A stretch of 64,000 nt of DNA, taken from assembly GCA_963556255.1 (NCBI GenBank), contig OY744604.1, positions 77,144,736 through 77,208,735 on the forward strand, written 5' to 3'. The stretch comes from Allolobophora icterica. Taxonomy: Eukaryota > Annelida > Clitellata > Crassiclitellata > Lumbricidae. The position numbers and the translations under genes were made by a program. The notes beneath the pieces were generated by a model. The model did no database searches, was not told the DNA's origin, and saw only the letters and a program-made list of their open reading frames with translations. Numbering within the stretch: position 1 is the stretch's first letter; the number at the start of each line of letters is the position of its first letter. Shown one piece after another: positions 1-10,177 of the stretch.

Positions 1-59
1 ATTACCGGGGGGTAACTTGAAACAGGGGGTAACCTGAAGTCTTTACACCGGTGCTGGGC

Positions 60-600
60 TGAGGCAGTTCTAGCTCTGGGAACAAAAACTCAAGCCGATT
101 TACTGAGACAATGAGCGAGAAGAAGATGCAGATATTGGCTTTCGCAGATAAATGGCCATTTGCCCCATGTTTAGCAAATAGAGACGGAATATCAGCAGTG
201 AAGAGGATTTATAGGATGGGACAGTGCACCGAGCCCTGGGGAGCGCCAAATTCAACCCCTGTCCACTGAATCCTCGTTTCACCAAGGACAACCAACTGTG
301 AGCGGTCAGAGAGGTATGATTTAAACCAAAGAAGAGGAACACCAGAGAGGCCACAGTTTAGTTCCGGTCGCTGAAGCATGATCTCATGGTCAACTATGTC
401 AAACGCAGATGAGACATCAAAAAGCGCCAGGAGAGAGATGAGAGTAATCAATAGCTATATAAATATCAGACTGCGGGGATGAGAGAGCAGTTTCTGTGGA
501 ATGGTGACCCCTGAAGCCAGTTTTTGGGGCTGGCAGAAGCCCAGCTTGCTCAAAGTAAGGAATAGCTGGAGTAAAGCTTGTCTTTCCGTGTCTTTGAGAG
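60..600 (-). pseudogene. Non-LTR retrotransposon reverse transcriptase remnant
   Basis: Read on the minus strand, 451-209 encodes the reverse-transcriptase stretch LLALFDVSSAFDIVDHEI followed by GLSG, WFKSYLSDRSQ and GAPQGS. This is the usual palm-domain order of CR1/Jockey-like LINE elements. The reading continues in another frame towards position 100, where text resembling the pre-YADD region appears, and upstream to about 600. The frame breaks show it is dead. It resembles the copy at 44150-45477. Confidence 0.75.
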
Positions 601-1197
601 GGAAGAAAGATGGGCCGGTAATTATTTTAAATTTCTGAACTATTGACTCAAAGACAAAACACTGTATTTGATCCTAAGAAATTAGGCTGATGATTAATAT
701 AATATGGCTCTGGACTGATGAGTGATTGAAACCTTACTCTCACTAATGCTACTATGCACTCGACCTCTATCCTGACACTCATAGTAAATCTCAAGTAGGC
801 CTACGCAATCGTAATCTTGAAATTTCTACGTGGCCCAAAGAAAATTAAATCGCGGCAATTAGCGTTGAGCGCCTCTGAGTAGTTTTCTTGGAGAGACGCT
901 ATACAAATACTCCGAACGAATGAATTAATTAATTAAGCGTAGGCTGCTCCTGCAACCATAACTCCATGTTGGATAGCGCATACATTTTCAATAAGAAGCC
1001 TTAGGCTATTCATTTGCATGAACAATTGCTCAGCAATTAACCAAGGACTCAGATTAATACGCTGCATGTCTAATTGCCTAGAAACAAAAAGTGAAATAAG
1101 AAACGCTCAATTCAGCACTCGATAATTGCAAAATCCATTAATTTAAATGTAAACAAAAGTAAATGTTAAAACTTAAAACGGACTTGGATGACTCTAT

Positions 1198-1639
1198 GGG
1201 GTCGTCCATTAATTATGTCAACAAAATGGGGATGGAGGGGGTTTGGAAAAGTTTGACAATTCTTGACAAGGGGGGGAGGGGGTTCAAGACAAATTGACGT
1301 CAACAATAATTTTAAAAAAAAGCAACCATAGATTCGGAAAGTCTTTATGTGATCTATTTCTTTTTTGTTTGCAATTTAATCAAACGCAATAGTTTCTTGG
1401 TTTTAAATTATTTAATTGTTTATTGTTCCCAGATTAATCAGAAAATGTCCTGTGTTCTTTTCGAAAATCCAATATTTTGAGTTTATTTTCGATGGAAAGA
1501 TATTTTTTAGGGGTGGGGGGTAAAATTATTTTGACATAATTTTCTTAGGGGGTGCTTGAATGTTTGACAGTTGTTGACAAGGGGAGGGAGGGGGTCAAAA
1601 ACTGCCTAAAATTTGTTGACATAATTAATGGACGACCCC
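1198..1639. mobile_element. MITE with 28-bp perfect terminal inverted repeats
   Basis: The left end starts GGGGTCGTCCATTAATTATG and the last 28 bases are its exact reverse complement. The 442-bp unit has no coding potential and is flanked on both sides by TAT (1195-1197 and 1640-1642), a likely 3-bp (or TA) target duplication. Purine-rich blocks with TTGACAAGGGG lie near both ends. The superfamily is not certain; a 3-bp duplication would fit a Harbinger-type element. Confidence 0.85.
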
Positions 1640-1789
1640 TATTTTATAGTCTTTTTAATATACGAATGCAATATAAACGTAAGACAGAATAATTATGTAA
1701 AGCATTCTAGTACACCATAGAGAAACGTCTACTATTAGTGCTACAAATTAAACATCTGGATGGCCACAGCCATAATATACACCATCACT

Positions 1790-2034
<245 letters not shown>

Positions 2035-2474
2035 GGAATACATAATCAAATTGCATTTGCAATACCCCTCTGCTTACACTTACAACGCCAACTATACCTA
2101 CACACAACAACGACACATATCGCCAGTCAGCAAATCCAATGTTCCTGTTAAAAGCATTGGCTTTGAAACAGCCTAGTGTTGTTTGTCTCGTGCATAATAC
2201 AAGTAGTTTTGCGTTAAACAGAGTTCAGTTGAAGTAAATAACAGTGGTGTGTATCGGTTGCCGCTTGCAGATCGAGGATGGCTATTAGATCAAATGCCCG
2301 TCTTTAAGGTGACGTGAGCTAACACATAAGACTGATTTCGTAGACTGATAGAACTTGTAAGTAAATTTGTAATGTATCGGCATCCAATGAAAATACTGTA
2401 TGACATGTATTGCATGATTCAGATAACTTATCCCGCAAATAATTTAAATTAGGCATGACTTTCCTATTTTACAG

Positions 2475-3294
2475 ATGCTGACTCATCATTGTTCGCGATC
2501 CTGATGTTGGCAGCTTTGCTACTCATCTCAATTTCAGCAAATGTAGCAATCGTTCTGCACTTCACCGCTTGTAGGAAGACAAAAAGAGGTAATCATAGAT
2601 TTTCAGGCCATCTTAAGTCACATCTCTTTATATTCGTGAAATAAATGTGCTACTGCGCCGTTCAGAGGTTCCCAAATTATGCTAGATACACTGATAAAGT
2701 CATGATGATGTTGATGATGATGATGATGAGTTCTCTGCCCGAAGGCAGATCCATTAGCGTTATATCCACCCGGGGACAAGATGAGTGAGGTGGTTTCCCG
2801 TTGCCTTCCTCACAGACAATTGTGGGTGAGCAACTTGTCCAAGGTCGTTACGTTTGAGGTAGATTCGAACCTGCGACCCTCCGGTTACAAGGCACAGAAC
2901 ATACCACTGCACCACTGCGTCCCACCTACACCACCGCGTACCACTAAAGTCAGAAAATATTAATAAGTGTCCACTATTTTGGTATTACGGTAAAGGTTAG
3001 GATGTCTTTTGTAATTTCATTGCAGAGCTTGCTGAAGGCATTCCTCTACGGAGTCAACTCTCAGAAGACCCAGCGAATTCTATCAATGCAGCTGAAAGGA
3101 TGTCTCCTGCAGGTCCTGCATACGAAGAGGTAGATCTTCAGAAGGCTTCAGAAGCGTCTCCAGAGGATCATACGACTGGAGGGTCTGCGCCTGAGGGCCA
3201 GTACAGTCACTTAATTCATAAGGAAGATATTCCTTGCAACTACGAAAGAATATACCTTCCCAATAGCCCCGTAACAATTGTGAACAGCTCTTAA
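2475..3294 (+). CDS. Gene A: 3' end of an Ig-superfamily-type receptor (transmembrane and tail exons)
   Basis: Two spliced exons are seen, 2475-2588 and 3026-3294, each preceded by an AG acceptor (TTTTACAG, CATTGCAG) and joined in phase 1. The first encodes one hydrophobic helix (core AILMLAALLLISIS) ending in basic CRKTKR. The second encodes a cytoplasmic tail ending at the TAA at 3292-3294. The tail carries tyrosines in AYEEV, QYSHLI and NYERIYL, which are SH2-binding-type sites. The tail matches that of gene D (RMS, AYE.V, YS.LI, NYE.I in the same order) and the helix matches genes C and D. Ligand-binding exons are not seen upstream: they are lost, too diverged, or outside the window. A tRNA-derived SINE sits in the intron. 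Confidence 0.72.
2700..2925 (-). repeat. tRNA-derived SINE
   Basis: On the minus strand the 5' part has a polymerase III A-box-like TGGTGCAGTGG and a B-box GGTTCGAATC about 40 bases apart, as in a tRNA, followed by an unrelated body and a (CAT)n tail at 2701-2730. This is the layout of a tRNA-derived SINE. A true tRNA is excluded because no acceptor stem can be formed. It lies in the intron of gene A. Confidence 0.72.
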
Positions 3295-3490
3295 AATACG
3301 GTCAAATTGACAAACTTTCGTTTAATGAGCGCTTTCTTTCAAACACTCTTTCTTCTGCATTCTGCGTTTAGAATGATAGACCTGTTAATATACTTACACA
3401 CAAATTGGGACCTATTTATAAGCAGATAAAGCTTCATTATGTTTTGCGGCATCAATTTAAAAGATGTATGATAAAAGTGATACTCTAGGG

Positions 3491-3751
3491 CAGTGCTTTT
3501 TTCAGCCGGAACGCGCCGGAACGGCGTTCCGGCACCTTTTTTCAGCAACTAAAAATAATTAATTTTTTTAAATAATAGAAACAATAATTTAGTTATTTTA
3601 AACTCATTGTTTTGAACTGTTTTCAGTGTTTATTGAGACCCCTCCCAACCTCCAATCCCGTTTTTCTCGGGATTTTAGCTCGCCCATAATTGTTCCGTTC
3701 CGGAACCTATTGTTCCGTTCCGGAACCTTTTTTCCCAGAAAAAAAGCACTG
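3491..3751. mobile_element. hAT-like MITE with 8-bp target duplication
   Basis: The unit starts CAGTGCTTTTTT and ends AAAAAAGCACTG, flanked by a perfect 8-bp repeat CTCTAGGG at 3483-3490 and 3752-3759. Internal GTTCCGTTCCGGAACC-type palindromes are present. CAGTG ends and 8-bp duplications are typical of the hAT superfamily. No protein is encoded. Confidence 0.88.
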
Positions 3752-3759
3752 CTCTAGGG

Positions 3760-5110
3760 TCCTATTTAGTCGCGGCAGTCTTACTTCATCATTTACTCGG
3801 ATCTTCTAGCAGGAAAAAAATTAAATAAACGCTTTAAATTAAATTTGCCAGTATACATGTAGATGCAAGAAGCATGCAAATGCAATCATTTAGCCCTGAT
3901 ATAAGTGACGAATTATAACCAACTGGGCTTAAATTTCTGAATCGTTCCAATGCTTCTGAATCGTTGCATCGATTTCCTTTCGACTGTTTACGAACTATGG
4001 CACTTATCATTATTGTAAATTTAATGGATGTTCCGATGTACACTCAAGTTTAGGTCTACATCGAACATAGTCAGATTGACAATACATTGCCTATATTGTT
4101 CGAAGTATGCCAATGATAATTGTGTGTGAAATGCATTTAGGTGGGAGGGCATATAGGCTGCCATTTAAGGAGCTTAGTCAGCTCTGCAAGCCTAGCAGTA
4201 ATGTTCAAATCCGGATGTTTGTAATTGCGTTTAACAAGCAGTAATAGCTGTATTATTGTCAATGTTTTCTGCTTCCTGTGACTGAAAATTTTGGAAACTC
4301 TATATTTTAATCTGAATCTGTATTTGTGGCTTGCTCTTGGTTTGCTGTTGTGTGCCAATGGTTGACGACTTGTGCATTAAACACTGCCGTAATAGAAGTT
4401 ATTAACTAATAGTAATAATCTTGAAAGTAGACTGCGAAACATCATGGTTATATTAGCCTAATTGTATCTGGAGCTTCCTGGTAGATCAGAGATAAACGGT
4501 CTGTAATTGTTTGTTGGTCTGTAATAAGCTTCATGAAACATCTACAAATTGCTTCTTTTACTTTCACAAAGCCCTATTATTTGGCATTACCAGTGTCAGT
4601 TGCGCCGCGAAACATCATGCCTAATGGATAAGAGTTTAGGCCCATTGGACAACCAACAGGACGTAGAGAAACCAGGTCAAATATATGTTACCATAAAACT
4701 GCTATTGTGAACGAAATCTAATTCATGAGAATCAACCAGTTGATATTCTGGTATTCGCAAAATCCATTACGATCTATAACGATAATATGCACATTTTTCT
4801 CATTTGTAGTTCTAATGAGATTCTATTTCGAAATGATTCTTAGTCTACGTAAAACGATGCAGCAGATATACCATGCTTTAGAATAGCCTGGATTCTTTTA
4901 TAGGGAGGTAGTTAGGTTTTCTTATTTGTACCTCATGAGCTTATAGATTGTGTCTTAATAATGCATCTGTATGGGATTATTTAGTAATCCAATAACAGAG
5001 ATGTTATGAGTTGAAAGAGAACTGCTGCCTGTATCACCCACTACCATTATTCTGCAACTCGATCACTAGACTGTAAAAGGTACAGCAGGGGACCAGACTC
5101 CATTTAATAA
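3760..5110. other. Intergenic stretch, nothing recognised
   Basis: No reading frame, RNA gene or repeat structure that I can support. AT-rich unique-looking sequence. Confidence 0.5.
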
Positions 5111-5129
5111 CAAATTAGATGAGCCGACA

Positions 5130-5400
5130 GTGGCGTCACTAGGGTTAGTTTCACCCAGTGCAGTAAGTCATGGTGTCATCCCCATGGACCTCCTCCTTTA
5201 GGTAGTCACTTTCCACACCATATGCTATCCTTAGTAATCTTTTGTAGTAATGTCATCCGTAAATCGTGATTTCTGTATATCATTTAATGTAGTGGTAATA
5301 GTAGTGACATAAACAACTAGCAGAATTAAAATTGCATATCCCTTCACGATATATCTGTTTGTTCACTTTAACGAAACAGAGATATCGTGAAGGGAGACTA
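5130..5400. repeat. Dispersed repeat copy with terminal hairpin
   Basis: The segment from GTGGCGTCACTAGGG to ACAAACTAGCAGAATTAAA is repeated in the same orientation at about 48465-48690. The words GTCATGGTGTCA, CCCATGGACCTCCTCC and ACATAAACAACTAGCAG are shared. At 5340-5394 a near-perfect inverted repeat (CCTTCACGATAT and its complement) forms a hairpin. The repeat class is unknown. Confidence 0.6.
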
Positions 5401-5604
5401 GGTGAAACCCATGGTAAGAGGAAGGTGCGGTCGTTCCCCCCTAATCCCATTCTCTTGTTTCGGAATGTATGACCTAATCAATGTAGATAATTTATAATCA
5501 AGTATTTCACTAAAACAATTTTAGAAAACGTTTTGAAGTAAATCTACACCGGGCGATGATAACTCAAGTCGCTATTTGATTTTTAAACCAAGACACTTTG
5601 CAAG

Positions 5605-5680
5605 CAGAAGGATGAGCCTAGAACTGCATTAGGCTTATTCCGTTATTAAATAAACGGTCTGTCTAATGTGAATTGAATGT
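5605..5680 (+). promoter_or_regulatory. Distal 5' flank of pseudogene B, separated by the Polinton
   Basis: The sequence around CTAGAACTGCATTAGGCTTAT at 5619-5639 matches the 5' flank of gene C at about 36902-36922 (CTAAAACTGCATTAGGCCTA). It therefore belongs to the receptor-gene duplication whose continuation is on the other side of the Polinton at 30432. The last five bases AATGT (5676-5680) are the left copy of the target duplication. Confidence 0.7.
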
Positions 5681-5979
5681 AGTAGATGGGAACTGGGGTT
5701 TTGGGGGCACCCCGTTATTCCGTCAAAATACCGGGGGACGGTCTCCACCCCTCAATTTTTTTTGTCCCCACCACTCCGTTTTTTCATTGAATTAAGAGGA
5801 TGCCGGTCTACACCATCTAGGCCTCCAGAGAGTGTGTGGACTCTATAACAGATCTATTTTTGGTGTACGAATTGCACCACCAAAAACCTTCAAGCCGAGC
5901 CGCTTTGAATTCAGTCAAAAAAAAAACAAAAAATGTGCCTTAACACATCAAGCCGCAAAAGTGTCGTTTGCTGCAGGCC
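5681..5979. repeat. Polinton left terminal inverted repeat
   Basis: 299 bp, matched in reverse complement by 30135-30431. The copies differ by one seen substitution (CACCACC versus CATCACC) and A-run lengths. Near identity of the two ends is a sign of recent insertion or of replication or gene conversion between ends. Begins AG, as is usual for Polintons. Confidence 0.95.
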
Positions 5980-6065
5980 GAGAACCTCCCACGAGGTCTG
6001 GAACTAGCTAATTATAAAAATAATCAATTAAATAAATGAACAGGTTATGGTATACATAAAACATA

Positions 6066-6341
6066 ATGTTAGGACAAAACTTTTGCATTTGGCTCGGTAT
6101 AGGTAAAACATCCCTCTGCTGTCGCAGGTGCATTGGGGAGTACTGTTTCAAACATTTGGCACGACTGCGAAACGGTTGTGGGACAAAACCATGTGCCAAA
6201 TGTGGAAGGGGTATAAAAACACACGTGGGTGAGTGTATGAAATGTGGTTATTTCGCTAAATATTTGAGAGCTCGACGAGGTGGGTTAGTTCGCGAATTTA
6301 ATAAAGAATGGAAACGTCTATCATCTATATCAATAGACTAG
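6066..6341 (+). CDS. Small Cys-rich protein at the Polinton left end
   Basis: 91 residues with CC-x2-C (18-22), C27, C38, C43-x2-C46 and C57-x2-C60, a spacing that suggests two small zinc-binding knuckles. It is followed by a basic C-terminal segment (KYLRARRGG, KEWKRL). It is the first reading frame inside the left inverted repeat and is transcribed towards the polymerase gene 90 bp downstream. I do not recognise the family. A nucleic-acid-binding or regulatory role is only an inference from the knuckles and basic tail. The ATG at 6066 is the only one that keeps all cysteines. Confidence 0.6.
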   Translation: MLGQNFCIWLGIGKTSLCCRRCIGEYCFKHLARLRNGCGTKPCAKCGRGIKTHVGECMKCGYFAKYLRARRGGLVREFNKEWKRLSSISID

Positions 6342-6430
6342 ATAATAAAAAAATTTCTATTTAAAGAAATGATAAACTTATTATATTAAAGAAAAGTTTG
6401 CTACATTACTATAAAAAATAATTTTTAACT

Positions 6431-9400
6431 ATGGCATTGTTTACGAATGAAAAAATTAAACAATTACTGGGTGAGTTTACCGGGCCACCAGCTCTTCGGG
6501 CTGTTCTACAGAACATTTTAGACGAACCTATTCCAGATTCAGTCAAAAGACGCTTACTACAGCCACTGCTTCCAAGGCCAATTCCTCCAGTGCGCAAGCG
6601 CAGAGGGGCGAAACGTAAGGCCCTTCTGGCAGAATTCGACCCACTCCTAATTAAGAAGGATAGAGGTGGGCCACCACCCTTTCTAGTACACAAACAGCTC
6701 GCCAATCAGCTTCTGAGAGACTTTCGTGCAGAAGTACCTCTTAACCACAGGCTGGAAGGAGATGCGTTGGCTTTCTTGAGTGCAATGGAGAAAAACATTG
6801 AGTCGCAGCTCAACGAAGAGCTCTTGAAAAATGGCGGTTTGAAATACACTCAAGTGTTGACTGTTGAGTTGGAAAAGTTGGCACCGACCCTTGACAATGT
6901 GTACGATGGCAACGCGGCTCCCGGTATTATTACCACTACGACCTACTTTCGAAGCAAAGCAGTACCGATTACCAATGCGGGTAAAATCCAAGGGGTTATA
7001 CGAAATGCCCAGGCTGAAGTACTAAAACTCCTCGAGGAGTACACCAATGAGGGATCGGGGTGGAGGGTGAGGCGGGTCGTGGCGCTAGACCTAAGTTTTG
7101 CAAGATATAAGCCTTTCCGAGGCAAGAGCTATTTTCCCACACCAAAGTATATACCCCCTCGCACCGTTATTAATGTAAAGAATAAAGATAACCGATGCTT
7201 CGAGTGGGCCATACTAAGCGCCATGTATCCAGTAGGTCATGGGCAAAATCCGGATCGCCCAACTAAGTATCAGGCCCACCTTCAGGAGCTAAACTTTGAC
7301 GGTATTGAATTTCCAGTGAAGGTCACAGATATCGACAAGTTTGAGCGTCAAAACCCAACTATAAGCGTCTCAGTCTTCGGGTGGGATAAAGCTTTGTATC
7401 CAATTCACATTTCGAACCGGGCCAGTGTCCACAATATTGACCTTCTACTACTGACCGACGACGCAAATGAAAATTTTCACTATGTCTGGATCAAGGACTT
7501 GGCCCGAATGCTGTACAAAAACAGCGATCATAAAGAGCGAAAGCACCCATGTCGCCGCTGCCTACACATATTCTGTAGACAAGACTTGCTGGATGCCCAT
7601 ATCAAAGATTGTCAGGGCATTAGTCAGAAGCCTCAGCGGATTGAGATGCCAAAAGAGGATGAAAATATCCTCAAATTCCAGAGTCACCAGAAACAGATGC
7701 GCATTCCGTATATCGTTTACGCAGACTTCGAGGCTCTAAACATACCAATCGAAGGTGCAGTCATGAACCCCAGCGAGAGCAACACCAGACAGATAGCTGA
7801 GCAGAAACCATGCAGCTTCTGTTATATAGTGGTTCGATGCGACGGCCGCACGAAGAAACCAGTTTTATATCGTGGAGAGAACGCCGTGCCAGAGTTCCTG
7901 CAACGACTACAAGGCGAGCTGGCCTCTATCAAACAAAGACTGGCCGCCCCAGCTAAAATGATTATGTCAGCAGTTGATCGCCAATCATTCCGCGAGGCTA
8001 CTGAATGTCATATCTGCGGAGAAGCGCTCGAAGAGGATAGAGTTCGCGACCACTGTCACATTACCGGTAAGTACCGAGGTGCCGCTCACAACGCCTGCAA
8101 CCTCAAACTTCGAATATATCCAGATAAGTGTAAGGTGCCAGTGGTCTTCCACAATCTACGAGGCTATGACAGTCATCTCATCATGCAAGCGATAGGTAGC
8201 TGTGAGGCCGCACAGGATGAGGAAACTGAAATTAACTGCATCCCAAACAATATGGAGAAATACATGACATTCAACATAGGACAACTACAGTTCATTGATA
8301 GTCTCCAGTTTCTAAACAGCTCGTTGGATAAATTATCAGGAAACCTATCACTGGAAGATCTGAAAGTCACAACGGCGTATATAAACGAAAAAAATCACAA
8401 TGATAGGACAAAACTAGATCTTTTGAGGCGAAAGGGCGTATATTGTTACGAGCACATTGACAATTACAACCGCTTCGAAGAAGATCGACTTCCACCCAAA
8501 GAAGCGTTCTACAGCAAGCTCACACGAGAGAACATTTCTGATGAGGATTATGAACACGCCCAACGAGTATGGAACGAGTTTGATTGTAAAACTCTGGGCG
8601 ATTATCACGACTTATATCTCCGAACGGATGTACTTCTACTAGCCGATGTATTCGAGACCTTCAGATCCACTTCGATGAAGCACTACAGTCTGGACCCGGC
8701 AAACTACTTCTCCTTACCAGGAATGGCCTGGGACGCTTTGTTGAAAAAGACGAAGATCGAACTCGAACTTCTCACCGATATAGATATGCATTTGTTCGTA
8801 GAGAAAGGTCTCCGAGGTGGAATCTCGATGGTATCTAAGCGCTTCGCAAAAGCCAACAACCCGCAATGCCCCGACTACGATACCACGAAGCCAGACAACT
8901 GGATCATGTACCTCGACGCTAATAATCTTTACGGTTGGGCGATGCAACAGCCACTGCCAGTTGGAGGATTTAGCTGGGAAAGTCCAACTCTCGATGAAGT
9001 GTTGGAAACTCCAGACGACGCGCCTGAAGGCTTCCTGCTCGAAGTCGATCTCGAGTACCCGGAGCAAATTCACAATGCACATAGCGACTATCCCTTAGCA
9101 CCGGAGACCCTGACAGTCCAGGAGGAGTGGTTGAGTGACTATCAGAATGTGCTTATGAACGAGTTGGGAAGCAAGTTCACAAAGCATGTGAAGTTAGTAC
9201 CAAGCCTACGACCTAAGGAGCGGTATGTGGCCCATTATAGAAATCTTAAACTATACCACTCGTTGGGCCTACGAGTTGCTAAAATCCATCGTGCCATTAA
9301 GTTTAGACAGGAGGCGTGGATGGCTCCATACATCGAGATGAACACGAAATTGAGAGCGAAGGCAACGTCAGAATTTGAAAAGGACTTCTTCAAACTGACT

Positions 9401-10177
9401 AATAATGCGGTCTTTGGCAAGTCCATGGAGAATCTTAGGAAAAGAATCAGGGTTGACCTGGTACCGACCTCAAAAGTTGACAAACTTCGTAAACTTATCG
9501 CCGACCCGGCCTACATATCGCACAAAATCTTCAACGACCAACTCGCCGCGATTCACAGTTTGAAGAACAAGCTCAAGTTAAACAGGCCTGTATATGTCGG
9601 CCAGGCTGTCCTCGACCTCAGCAAGCATCTCATGTACGACTTCTGGTACAACGATGTGAAAAACGAGTACGGAGAAAAAGCCCAGTTGCTATATACAGAC
9701 ACTGACAGCCTGTTATTTCAGGTGGAAACTCCGAATGCCTATGCCGATATGTGGAATAAAAAACACCTCTACGACCTCTCAGAGTTTCCAAGAGACAGCC
9801 CCTACTACGACGTCAAGAACAAAAAAGTCGTGGGAAAGTTCAAAGATGAATGTAACGGAGTTGCCATAGCCCAATTCGTGGGACTGCGTCCGAAAATGTA
9901 CTCGATCTTAAAATCGGGCGGTTCAGAGATCAGGAAAGCAAAAGGCGTTCAGAGAGCAGTTGTGAAGAAGGATCTACACCACGAGCTATACAAGGAATGC
10001 CTGTTCGAACGAGAAGAAATGCGGCACACACAAGTCGTGATTCGAAGCCACGACCACCAGATCGGAGTGTACGAGCAGAATAAGATCAGCCTTTCTCCAT
10101 TAGACACAAAAAAGTGGATAGAGGCCGATGGGATAACAACGCTGGCTTACGGGCACTACAAAATCAACGACGGTTGA
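6431..10177 (+). CDS. polB: Protein-primed family B DNA polymerase (Polinton POLB)
   Basis: 1248 residues; replicates the linear element by protein priming. 3'-5' exonuclease motifs are YADFEAL (D432, E434), HNLRGYDSH (D580) and a tyrosine-rich Exo III region before LPPKEAFYSKL. Polymerase motifs are DANNLYG (motif A, D829), KLTNNAVFGKSMEN (motif B, K988) and YTDTDS (motif C, D1090 and D1092); the NNLYG form marks protein-primed enzymes. The N-terminal third has a CFEWAIL...RP.KY block common in Polinton polymerases and a CRRC-x13-H-x4-C finger. A CHIC...DHCH.TG.RG...CN zinc cluster of endonuclease-VII type sits in the exonuclease region. Length fits the family. Its stop overlaps the integrase end by 14 bp, tail to tail. 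Confidence 0.96.
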   Translation: MALFTNEKIKQLLGEFTGPPALRAVLQNILDEPIPDSVKRRLLQPLLPRPIPPVRKRRGAKRKALLAEFDPLLIKKDRGGPPPFLVHKQLANQLLRDFRAEVPLNHRLEGDALAFLSAMEKNIESQLNEELLKNGGLKYTQVLTVELEKLAPTLDNVYDGNAAPGIITTTTYFRSKAVPITNAGKIQGVIRNAQAEVLKLLEEYTNEGSGWRVRRVVALDLSFARYKPFRGKSYFPTPKYIPPRTVINVKNKDNRCFEWAILSAMYPVGHGQNPDRPTKYQAHLQELNFDGIEFPVKVTDIDKFERQNPTISVSVFGWDKALYPIHISNRASVHNIDLLLLTDDANENFHYVWIKDLARMLYKNSDHKERKHPCRRCLHIFCRQDLLDAHIKDCQGISQKPQRIEMPKEDENILKFQSHQKQMRIPYIVYADFEALNIPIEGAVMNPSESNTRQIAEQKPCSFCYIVVRCDGRTKKPVLYRGENAVPEFLQRLQGELASIKQRLAAPAKMIMSAVDRQSFREATECHICGEALEEDRVRDHCHITGKYRGAAHNACNLKLRIYPDKCKVPVVFHNLRGYDSHLIMQAIGSCEAAQDEETEINCIPNNMEKYMTFNIGQLQFIDSLQFLNSSLDKLSGNLSLEDLKVTTAYINEKNHNDRTKLDLLRRKGVYCYEHIDNYNRFEEDRLPPKEAFYSKLTRENISDEDYEHAQRVWNEFDCKTLGDYHDLYLRTDVLLLADVFETFRSTSMKHYSLDPANYFSLPGMAWDALLKKTKIELELLTDIDMHLFVEKGLRGGISMVSKRFAKANNPQCPDYDTTKPDNWIMYLDANNLYGWAMQQPLPVGGFSWESPTLDEVLETPDDAPEGFLLEVDLEYPEQIHNAHSDYPLAPETLTVQEEWLSDYQNVLMNELGSKFTKHVKLVPSLRPKERYVAHYRNLKLYHSLGLRVAKIHRAIKFRQEAWMAPYIEMNTKLRAKATSEFEKDFFKLTNNAVFGKSMENLRKRIRVDLVPTSKVDKLRKLIADPAYISHKIFNDQLAAIHSLKNKLKLNRPVYVGQAVLDLSKHLMYDFWYNDVKNEYGEKAQLLYTDTDSLLFQVETPNAYADMWNKKHLYDLSEFPRDSPYYDVKNKKVVGKFKDECNGVAIAQFVGLRPKMYSILKSGGSEIRKAKGVQRAVVKKDLHHELYKECLFEREEMRHTQVVIRSHDHQIGVYEQNKISLSPLDTKKWIEADGITTLAYGHYKINDG

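Noticed and set aside
2840..2925. Possible tRNA gene on the minus strand
   Set aside because: A and B boxes are present but the arms do not fold to a tRNA and a SINE body and tail follow.
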